Made by a program: the position numbers and the translations under genes. Positions 41,068-50,670 of a stretch of DNA of 64,000 nt are shown here, in pieces. This DNA comes from Myrmaecium sp. VS I D KN 1 (Eukaryota; Ascomycota; Dothideomycetes; Valsariales; Valsariaceae). The DNA is taken from NCBI GenBank assembly GCA_019775845.1, contig JADQAV010000069.1:49232-113231 (forward strand). The letters run 5' to 3'. The notes under the pieces are model-generated. The model saw only the letters and a list, made by a program, of their open reading frames with translations. It was not told the origin of the DNA and searched no databases. The number at the start of each line of letters is the position of its first letter. The stretch's first letter is position 1.

Positions 41068-43475
41068 CTACTCAACCTCCGTCGCAAACCGCTCCAAATA
41101 CTTAAACTTCTTCAACCCCGCCACCAGCTCCTGCACCACCGCCGTCACATTCCCCGTCGCGCTCTCCCCAACAAACACCCCCGGCCCATCCACACCGCCC
41201 AGGACATCCACCAACGCCGCGCGCCCCCCCGTGCCCAACGCCGCAACCGGTTTTCCCCAGCGGTACGCCTGGCTCAAAATCTCTCGGGGCCGGCCGGCGG
41301 GGTAGAGCGTCATGGTTGTCGTGGTGGCGTTGGTGGAGGAGGAGGAAGAAGAGGAGAAGAGGGAAGCGACGCCGTCGTCGACGAGCACGGCGTCAAAGGC
41401 GCTGGCGTCGGCGGCGGAGTAGGTGGTGTTGGCGCCGGCGCCGAGGCGCTCGTGGACGAGGGTGACGCTGACGCCGTGGGGGCGGAGGGCGGCGGAGAGG
41501 GCGCTGGCGGCGGTGGAGGTGTTGCTCACGCTCACGGAACTCAGCAGTCCCACCTTCAGGCCGTCGAGCCGACGGAGGCCCTCGCGGAAGACGCTGACGG
41601 AGGCGGTGGTGTTGTCGTGGTAGTAGGTGGGGTCGGGGTTGGGGGCGGTCATGCCGAGGGCGGTGGCGACGGCGACGGCGATCTCGTGACTGACGCGGTT
41701 GAGTTGGATGAGGACGTTGCGTTTGACGACGTCGCTTTGCACGTTGGCCGTCTCGAAGCGGATGGCGTTGATGAGGAATTGCTTCTCCTGGGGCAGGAGG
41801 GAGTTGTAGAAGAGGCGCGGCTGCGACCAGACGTCCGAGAAGGTGGAGGACACCGATCGGACGAGCTTGCCGGAGCCGACGCGGTTGGGCGCGGTGAAGA
41901 AGCCGCGGCCTTGGGTCCGGTTGGCTTGCGCGGGCCCCGTGCCGAAGGAGTTTGGCGTGTAGTGGTTCTCGTTGAGGGGGATGTACATCTGCGCCGCGCC
42001 GTCGCGGTTGTTGTTGTGCCAGGGGACGCGCGGCTGGTTGATGGGGAGCTGCTCGAAGTTGGGCCCGCCGTGCCGGTTGAGCTGGGTGTCGAGGTAGGAG
42101 AAGAGGCGGCCCTGCAGCAGGGGGTCCTCGGTGAAGTCGACGCCGCGGACGATGTGGCCCGGTTGGAACTGGAGGGTTCGTTAGTATGAAATTGCGCAGA
42201 TGGAAATGCTTCTTCTTCTTCGCTTGCTTACCATCACCTGCTCCGTCTCGGAGAAGTAGTTGCGGGGGTTGCGGTTGAGCGTCAGCTTGCCAAGGGGCGT
42301 GATCGGGACCAGCTCCTCGGGAACGAGTTTGGTGGGGTCAAAGAGATCGAATCCGAAGCGGAGCTGATCCTCCTCTTCCATGATCTGGACACCGAACTGC
42401 GATTTTCATCAGCATCAAGGAACATCGCGATAGGCATGCACAGCAGTCTTACCTCCCACTCAGGATAGTACCCATTCTCGATCGCCTCGAACAAATCCTG
42501 TCGATGGAAATCGATGTTCTTTCCAGCAGTGACCTGGGCCTCCTCCCAAACCAGCCCCGCCTTGCCCTGGAGCGACTTGAAGTGGAATTTGACCAGCTTC
42601 GTCGTGCCCGCCTCGGTGACCAAACGGAACGTGTGCACGCCGAACCCATCCATGTGCCGGAAGGACCGGACGATGCCGTGCTGTGCCATCGCCCAGAAGA
42701 GAGTGTGCAAGGAACTCGGTTGCTGGGAGAAGAAGTCCCAGGCGCTGTCATGCGCCGTGGCGGCCTGGGGGATCTCGCGGTCCGGCTTGGGTTTGACAGC
42801 GTGGATGAGGTCGGGGAAGAGGATGGCATCTTGGATGAAGAAGACGGGGATGTTGTTTCCGACGATATCTGGAAATCGGTTAGAAGAGGCCTTAAGTCAC
42901 GTCTAGTAGTGGTTCGAGCACTCACCAAAGTTGCCCTCATCGGTGTAGAACCTGACCGCGAAACCATGCACGTCGCGGGCGGTATCCGCAGACCCTCTGC
43001 TGCCCGCGACGGTCGAGAAGCGCATGAAGACGGGGGTCTGCTTGCCCTCCTCGGCCAGGAACGACGCGCCGGTGATGTTGGACCAATTGCCGTACGACGT
43101 GAAGACGCCGTGAGCGCCAGCACCTCGAGCATGCACGGCGCGCTCCGGCACGCGCTCGTGGTCGAAGTGCTGGATCTTCTGACGGAAGATGAAATCCTCC
43201 AGCAGCGTGGGGCCGCGGTCACCGGCGCTGAGGCTGTTCTGGTCCTCGATGGGGCCGCCGACGTCGGACGTCATGTACGTGCCGGTGTCGTTGATCTCGA
43301 ACTGGCTCAGGAACTCGTCCGTGGGCGCGTAGCCGCCATCCCGTTTGACGTGCGGGTGATCTTGGGGGAGATCGCGGGCCTCGAGCTCGCCGGTCATGTA
43401 AGGACAGGCTGCCCTCACCGCCCCGAGGGAGGCGAGAAGCAGTGCGATTGAGCGTAAGGATGGCATGGTTGACAT
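41068..43475 (-). CDS. Secreted large-subunit catalase
   Basis: Heme catalase (2 H2O2 to 2 H2O + O2) of the fungal large-subunit secreted class (CatB / Cat-3 type). Exons 43475-42926, 42868-42453, 42396-42232 and 42168-41068, all GT..AG with frame preserved, give 743 aa (740 from the second ATG). Signal peptide: [19 protein letters not shown], followed by ACPYMTGE and a Lys-Arg site (HVKRDGG) that could be a propeptide cut. The distal heme histidine is H115 in [27 protein letters not shown] is the catalase signature. The heme-ligand tyrosine is Y402 in RLFSYLDTQ. The C-terminal domain (about residues 560-740) is the flavodoxin/DJ-1-like module of large catalases, here with a Ser/Thr-rich insertion ([17 protein letters not shown]) and several N-glycosylation sequons. 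A TATA box lies 85 bp upstream. Confidence 0.95.
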
Positions 43476-43559
43476 CCAGTCCGCGCCAGACTAGGTGAGA
43501 TATTGAAGCGAAGCAGTTGAGTGAAACGAAACATCTGGAGGAAGGGGCGAAAGCAGAGC

Positions 43560-43565
43560 TTTATA
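43560..43565 (-). promoter_or_regulatory. TATA box of catalase gene
   Basis: TATAAA on the minus strand (GGCTATAAAGC), 85 bp upstream of the first ATG of the catalase gene, a normal distance for a fungal core promoter with a short leader. Confidence 0.5.
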
Positions 43566-45947
43566 GCCCCGGAAACAGCGCAATATCCACGCACAGAATC
43601 ATCCCGGAGCTTGGCGGTGCTCCATAGCTGCTGGAACCTGCAATCCCTTGTTCGCCGAGACGTGAACCCGCGGCCCGGTCCCCCAGGGTGGTGCAATCGA
43701 ACAATCGACCCATGTCGATGGACAGGACGCTGGACAGAACGGACCAGAAGGTCGGCGCCGGCGGGGAAATTGGTCGGCGGAAGCAAGGAGAGGGCGGTCT
43801 TGGTGCGGGCCGCGAGTGGGTGGCCGATGGAGCGGACTGAGGCAGGGAGGAGACGATGCGGTGGAAGAGGAGGCTGGTGGGCAGAGGCGTGGTGACTGAC
43901 TGACCGAGAGGTCGTCCAGCCAAGCTTGCCGTTATGTGCTCCCGTTCACGCTAGGGTCCACGGGCGGAGCGCTGCTCGGAGCTCGATGATTTGCTGCCAC
44001 GCCGAGGGTCCCCCGCGGTGATGAGCTCGGCGAGCGGCAGCGAGTGACAGGGAAATGGCAGGGGAGGGATTGGCAGTCTCGTCTCACTGGGCCAATTGCG
44101 AGGCAAGAGGGATCAGCGATGGGAAAGGCGGAGAGGGTGGGCCATACGACTGCAGGCATTGGGAGTGATCGTAATCGCCGCGGTGATATTGGTCGAAGAG
44201 CAACGTCATGGAAAAAAAAATGCCGAAGAGACCAGAGACGACGAGAAAAGTCAAGGAGTGCGTGGACGAACGAGCAAGGCGCAGGAAACGGTCAAAGATG
44301 AAGCCGGACGGGGGACTTGCGCCCAGCATGAACGATGGACGATGACGGGCGGTGGTCCACGACATTGTTTGGTGTAAACCAGCTTTCCCCGCCAGACTGA
44401 GGCACGCGTTTTCACGCCCCGATGGCCATCCCTACCGCCAAGGGCCGACCAACGAAGCTGTGACCAGACCGATCACCTGTCGACCTTCCGGAGGGAGCCT
44501 GTTGACCGTGTGAATCGGACCATGACCGTGGCCGCCCCCCTCAAGCGCACATGTGCCGCGTCGACTGCGCTTGGCAAACGGACGGGGAGGGGGGAAGCAA
44601 AGCGTTGCGGCAATGGGCGGCGGCATCGCAAGAACGGTGAGTTTCCCGGGCATTGCGATCGTGCGGAAGGTGTCGGGTCAGTCAGTCAGTCAGTCAGTCA
44701 TCGTGCGAGACGGGATAGGCCGGCCTCGGGGAGGATAGGCGGGCGGGGGGGGGGGGGGGGGGGGGGNNNNNNCCCCCCCCCCCCCCCCCCCCCCCCCCCC
44801 GCAACGTGATGCTGCTGCGATGCTGCTGCGATTGATGCGCGGCTGGGCGAGACGGCGATGCTTATGAGATGAAGTCGGTCTAGCCTTGGGGTCCGCCCAG
44901 CGGAACTGACTAATCCGTCCTCGCTGAGAGGGCCGGCCAAGACCGCGACCAAGACCATCACCCATCACCCATTCACCATCCATCCTACCACTCACCGTCC
45001 TCCGACCGACCCCCCCCGTCTCGCACCTGGACGAGCCGAGCAACTTGCAAGCGCCCGCCGAGCCTCGCGAGCGCACAAGTGCAAGGGAGGCGCCGTGCCG
45101 CTGCTGAAAAGGCGGAGAAAAAGGGTCTTTCTCTCTCACACCCTTCTTCTTCTTCTTCTTCATCCTCCCATCAGATCCCGGCCAGCAGCAGCCCATCCAT
45201 CCAGGAGCTGTGTGCGCATATGCAGCCGGTGGTGGAGACCGGACCAAGAATGCCCACAGGTGCAAGATGCAGATCTTGCAGCATTCGCCCCTGCTCGATG
45301 GGAAAAGATTCGGGAATATTGTACCTATGCTATGGCTTTCTCTGCGGTCGCGGAGAAATAATGCCTCTTCCTCATCGCTATTGTATGGCGCGCGATTGGT
45401 CGCCGCAGTTCAGTCCACGAAATCCTATAATCCATCACACATAAGCTAAGGAAGGAGTACATTTGTACCTCGTGTACACAGCTACAAACATCCAGCTTCC
45501 TCCTTCAGCCATCCCGCCCTTCTCTCCTGTTCCACGCCCGTGGTACCCTAACCTATCCCGTCCTTTTCCACTACGACCTGCATGCTCTTGGCGGGGATAG
45601 GTACAGTACGTGCAGGACGGCAGAATTGGCCGGTTCTAAATATGTACGGATATGTAGGTATGTATGCTCTCGGTTGCGAGGTTCTATTTCTGTCTGCCTT
45701 TGATGTGTGATTCTATTCCTGGTGTGATGGTTCGTACCTACATACATATTTACATGCATATGTACACGCACTGGAGTGCAGCCAGTGGTTAGCGTGTTCT
45801 TCAGACTGTTAGCTTGGGTATGGCTGTTTATTGGATCTCAAGCCCTCCCGTTTGGCAGACGTGAGGCGTCTGTCAACCGTCGGATGTAGGGATAAGCCGT
45901 AGAGCAAGCAGCTGGAAGACTCCTCTCCACACCCGGGAGGTTGGATA
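43566..45947. other. Long spacer with assembly gap
   Basis: Catalase upstream region followed by unannotatable sequence. A CAGT tetranucleotide run lies at about 44678-44699. At 44746-44800 a G run of about 20 meets six N and then a C run of about 28, marking a scaffold join. Short ORFs on both strands around the gap are low-complexity. Nothing coding is supported to 45947. Confidence 0.55.
44746..44800. other. Assembly gap flanked by poly-G and poly-C
   Basis: Homopolymer G, then N at 44767-44772, then homopolymer C. Two contigs ending in opposite-strand homopolymers have been joined, so true distance, and possibly linkage, between the catalase side and the eisosome-gene side is uncertain. 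Confidence 0.9.
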
Positions 45948-46319
45948 TCAGGACAGGGTATATATACAACGCCGCATGCTGTCGCGCTCCCGTGACTCCC
46001 CTCGCGTATGGAGCGGAGTGTGTTGCTCTGTACCTTTTTTTAACCGCTGATGCTTGGGGATGAAGAATGGCGGATTGTCTGCCTCTAGGAGCAGCGTGTT
46101 GTCTCCGCTTTCATTCCCCAACTGGACACTCCACTTCTCATGTACACGCTCGAGTACTGTGTCAAAAATCCCAGGGCTCTTCTGGTCCTGGTGTTCCTGA
46201 TCCCCATCCTCCTTACTCTTCTCGCTCGTCTCGGAAAGATGACGGATCAGCAGGGGAGAGAGCGGGGACCGTGGGGACAAGGTGCATTCGGTACTTTCAG
46301 TCTTCAGCATTGAGCTCAA
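45948..46319 (-). CDS. Doubtful small ORF
   Basis: 123-codon minus-strand ORF, MSSMLKTESTECTLSPRSPL onward. Composition is not extreme, and the stretch SPGIFDTVLERVHEKWSVQL then EADNPPFFIPKHQRLKKG looks protein-like. A GTACAG donor-like site after the last of these could begin an intron. There is no family match and no strong start context. It may be a fragment of a gene or chance. Confidence 0.3.
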   Translation of the reverse strand: MSSMLKTESTECTLSPRSPLSPLLIRHLSETSEKSKEDGDQEHQDQKSPGIFDTVLERVHEKWSVQLGNESGDNTLLLEADNPPFFIPKHQRLKKGTEQHTPLHTRGESRERDSMRRCIYTLS

Positions 46320-47137
46320 CTTGTCAGGTTCTTAGGTACAGTAGGCAACGTACCGCGGCGCAGCGCCTCTCTGGCGACTTTGGAAGGATTTCAATCTCTT
46401 TCCTGTTGATAATCTCTCGTCTCCGCGGTGTAAATATTAGTATCCTCACTCGCCTGTTGGATCATCTCTGCTGTGGTCGCGGCACGTTTCACCAGCGCGT
46501 TCTTCCTATTCGCGTAAAAGACGGTCGCAAGGCTGAGAGCCGTCGGCCTTGCTTGCTGGCATTCGCGTTCTACTGACCGCTGGAAACGCCCGCCCGTTTC
46601 CCCAGCGCATACTTTGACCTGAGCAGCAACTTAACATCACCAGTGAATCGGACAGGATATACAACTGCAACCGAATTCTTCAAAAGAACTCAGCGCTCAC
46701 CCCATCTTATCATGACCCACGGAGATTCCTCGGCGATAACGCTATAACCTGTCGCACGTGACACGCCGCTGATGACGACCTGCGCCATGACATCACTCCC
46801 CTCCCTCCTCCTCCTCATCAAGGTCATCCGAGGCGCTTAACAAGGAAAGCAGCAATGCCCCGTCCTTACTCCCCATCAACTTCAAACCACCGCGTCCCCA
46901 CACATCACCGTCCCCCATAGTCGCACGTTTCATCTTCGTTCGGGTTCAACTTTCATTCGGTAAGTGTGCTGCTTTTTCCGGAGTATGGCGCTTTCCTTCT
47001 CCTTCAGCCTGGTTGCGCCTGCTGGACGCTACTACGCGCGGGGAGGCTGGAGATTGTGGGTTGATGGGTTGCTGATGCTGAGGTTGGTGGTAAGGAATAG
47101 GTACTTGACGGCGCTTGAGCGCGTGTGATCTTGCGAT
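46320..47137. promoter_or_regulatory. Upstream region of eisosome gene
   Basis: Spacer and probable 5' UTR of the Pil1-like gene. A perfect GTAAGT donor at about 46961 suggests an additional 5' UTR intron whose acceptor I cannot fix. No gene is supported. Confidence 0.45.
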
Positions 47138-48521
47138 ATGTAAGTTGGATCTTTCTGCTCGTTTCGCCGTATACCTTTCACTTGGTTTCGTCTCTTTGTA
47201 TTCTTCTCATCTTGTCTACTCTCCGTCCCTCTATTCCATATGGTCATCTTCACCTACTACCCTCCCCCGCCGCGCGCGCGATCACGGTCACTCACCGTTC
47301 ACGTCACCAGGAACCGATCCCTCTCCGTGCGCTCGAAGAAGAGCGAAGCCGGCGGCGGCGGCAGCGGCGGGACCAGCTCGAGCGGGCCCAAGCACCGCTT
47401 CACCATGGCCTCGCTCCGGGGGCTCCAGCAGCCCGACCTCAGCAAGCGGCTGTACAAGCTGATCAAGGCGGAGAACCACGCGATCGGCGCGCACGAGACG
47501 GCGGGCCGGGAGCGCGCCGCCATCGCGGCCCAGCTGTCCGAGTGGGGCGAGGAGACGGGCGACGACGCCATCAGCGACATCTCGGATAAGCTTGGCGTGC
47601 TGATGGCCGAGATCGCTGAGCAGGAGGATTCGTTCGCTCAGGCGCTCGAGGATTACCGTGGTGTTCTGAAGCAGATTCGGAACACGGAGGGGAGTGTGCA
47701 GCCGAGTCGGGACCATAAGGCGAAGGTGGGTGGGGTTTCTCCAGTGGTGGATTTTGTGATTTTGTGAGAGACGCTGGCTGACGGACTCACAGGTCCAAGA
47801 TGAGATCCAGAAACTCAAGTACAAGGAACCGCAGAGCACCAAGATCGTCTCGCTCGAGCAGGAGCTCGTGCGGGCGGAGGCGCAAAGCTTGGTCGCCGAA
47901 GCGCAACTCACCAACATTGTAGGCGCACCTTATCCCTCTCCATGCCTCTGCCTTGTTCATCACTAACCCGCCGGCTCCCGCCAGACCCGCCAGAAGTTCA
48001 AAGAAGCATACGACATCCACTTCGCCGCCGTGATCGAGCGGGCGGAGAAGCAAGCGCTCCTGGCCCGGCACGCGCGCCGGCTCCTCCAGCTCGTCGACGA
48101 CACACCCATCGTGCCGGGGGACCAGCACCGACCGTTCGCGCAGGCGGAGCAGGCGCGCGAGGTGCTCACGCGCGCGGAAGAAGAGCTGCGCGCGTGGCGC
48201 CCCAGCTACGAGCCCGTGGGCAGCAACGCCGGGACGATGGGCGTCGGCGCCATGCCCGGCCTCGGCGGCGGCGCGGAGTCGATGCAGAGTCGCAGCACGA
48301 GTGGCGCGACGAGCGCGACGGTTGGGGCTGCTACGGGCGCTGGGCTGGGCAAGGAGGGCCCGGAGGCGGATACGGATACGGAGCCAGGATTGGAGGGGTA
48401 TGAGACGGCGCGGACGGAGGTGGTGATTACGCCTGGGGTGGAGGGTGGGGAGGAGCGGAGGCTCGGGGAGGAGAGGCCGGTGACGGCGGCGAGGGTTATG
48501 GGGGAGAAGGATGTGGTTTGA
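47138..48521 (+). CDS. Eisosome core component Pil1/Lsp1 family (PilB-like)
   Basis: BAR-domain protein that shapes eisosomes, furrow-like plasma-membrane domains. Exons: 47138-47139 (AT only), 47311-47725, 47793-47918 and 47985-48521, giving 359 aa. The first intron (47140-47310; GTAAGT..CACCAG) splits the start codon as AT|G, so the protein begins MNRSLSVRSKKSE, the expected N-terminus of this subfamily. If that intron is retained, an ATG at 47240 would add 34 unrelated residues. The core is highly typical: LSKRLYKLIKAENHAIGAHE, SDISDKLGVLMAEIAEQEDS, LKQIRNTEGSVQPSRDHKAK, KYKEPQSTKIVSLEQELVRA, EAQLTNITRQKFKEAYDIHF. The C-terminal tail is Gly/Ser/acidic. The later introns have GTGGGT and GTAGGC donors, and the last has a CACTAAC branch. 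Confidence 0.92.
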
Positions 48522-50670
48522 TTGGTGGTTTTCTATTGTCTTGGACGCTCTTCTTTCCGCGTGGGAGGTTTCTCACTTGTTACGATCGGTATGGTATGAT
48601 CACGGTCTTGGGTACTGTTGATGATGTCTGTCTACGGAGGAGGTGGCAGGGGCTTTCTGTCATTCTTCCTCCTGGTTTCTTGAGTGGGCGGATCGGGATG
48701 AGGGGGGAGTTTTATCGTCTTTATTTTTGGTTCTACGGTTCTCTAATGTCTATTTATCAATTTATTCCTTGATAGGTCTACAGGTCGTGATCATTATTAT
48801 CATTCTTTTCTAACCCTTTTATTCCTTTTAATATCCTTTTCTTTCCCTCGATCTGTTCTTCTCGCCCACCTTCTCCCTTCCATCCACAGTAATTCAGGTG
48901 ATTGATTCTCATGGAATCTCTTTTATACATAAATCATATCTTGGTATTAAGAAGAGAGAGGTGTGCGGATAGTATTTCTCCCATGACGTGACCACTCGCA
49001 CTCGCCCCCGCAATCACGGCGCTGAGGTCCCTTCGGGCCCCCGGTCCTTCCACCTCCCGCCCGGACTCCCGACTCCCGTGGACTCCCGCCCCCCGCCGTC
49101 TAGGTCCATTGCCCCGCCCTACCCTCGCGCCGGACGCCGCAACCTCCGAACTGGCGGGGTTCGGCGAGAGTCGTACCGATAAATTTATGTAGGTGCGTAC
49201 GACATGTTTATGTCATTATAGAGTATTTTGGTGGCTTCGTTCGCAATACCGGTAGCTGTGTGTGATGATACTGATACTTACTGCTGTTGTGCTTATGTGA
49301 TAAAGGAAGGAGAGAGGATGCTGGATTTCCTGAGTGAGACTGGCAGCTCGCTCAGCCTTGTTGGTCGAGGAAAATCCGGAGGGCAGCGGGCAGCCCCTCT
49401 AGAGCTCTAGACGGGAGCTCTGGCCAAGGAGGGAGGGGCAAACAACTGAAGGCAGGAAGCCACTTGCTACCTCGTGCCTAACTATATTCACTCCTAAGAC
49501 GCATGGAAGAGGAATGTTGCTTATACCCGTTATTTAATCATTTCTTCGATGGCCTGATCTTTTTATTCCTCCCTACTACCTGAAGTTTCTCTTTGTGGCC
49601 AAAGCACGCAGCCAGCACAATGCGCAGCAGCTCACCCCACCTTACATAACCTGCAACTCCCCCACGCCCCGCCGATGCATCCCCCGCCTACCTAATCCCT
49701 ACATAATCACTCTGTCGGTGCCGGTCTGTGCCGGTCTGTGCCGGATGCCCGGATCCTTTCGTTTCGTTCCCCCGGACTTTTTACTGGTGACGTTAAATTA
49801 CTGGTGGTCATGCTCCCTGCTTACATTTTCTCTCTTTCTTTCTTTGTTTTATTCCACTCTAATGACTAGTAGTCAGTAGCCTTGAGTCTCGCGGTCCAAT
49901 AGTAGGTTTTGTCCACGCCCTCTCCCACCTTACCTAAGTTCCCCTCGGAACCGGAACCGGACGGGGACGGCAGAGGTGAGTGAGTACCTTGGAGGAGGGG
50001 GAATTGTTTACGCAGTTACGTACGCACATGTCTTTGCGCCTATGCCTGCTTATTGAGGTCATCACTGGGTGCCAGTCGCTGTAGGCCATGATCTATCCGG
50101 TCAGGCCCGGTCAGGCCCGGCCTCCCCCCCCCCCCCGCCGGATTCACGTTGAGAGGAGATGCTTGCTACTTTGATTTACAGGCTCTTCCTCCATCATCCT
50201 CCTTCCTCCCTTCTCGGCAGCATCAGGAGAGCGAACAATCCATCCGGCCTGTCCAGACGACGAAAGCTTCGGTACCGCTGGCCTCCCAGCACGAGCCAGC
50301 AACGTGCTCGTACCCGGCCAGCTTCCCCATCCGTCCATTGCGTTGCAGCGAATCTGACAGCTGGGAGGAAGCCCACGGCGCAGGGAACGCTCCTGCTTGG
50401 ATCCTGCGAGGCCTGCAGGCTTGTCCCTCGTAGCTCCCCACCTTTATAAGCGGCTACCCCTCCCTTCTCCGACGCAGCTCCCCCAAAACCTCACCCTCCT
50501 TTCCCCTCCCAATCGACAGATCCCTTCCCATCACCACATCATTCCGTTCTGTCGGGCTGTGCTGCCACCACCCACCGCACCCGACTCTTCACTTCATCCT
50601 CGTATCCCTCCCCGTTTCCCCCTCGACCTCCCAGCCAGACGGAAAGAGAGAGACCCATACACTCCGCATC
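48522..50670. promoter_or_regulatory. Intergenic region and phosphoketolase promoter
   Basis: No supported gene in 2.1 kb. Short tandem units occur: GTGCCGGTCT three times at about 49715-49744 and CGGTCAGGCC twice at about 50098-50117, followed by a C run. The phosphoketolase core promoter has a TATAAG word at 50445-50450, followed by a long CT-rich leader to the ATG, as expected of a strongly expressed fungal gene. Confidence 0.5.

Noticed and set aside
40819-42189. 456-codon plus-strand ORF over the catalase 3' exon
   Set aside because: Antisense to a catalase exon with intact catalase motifs; the translation is a Gly/Val/Glu/Asp-rich shadow.
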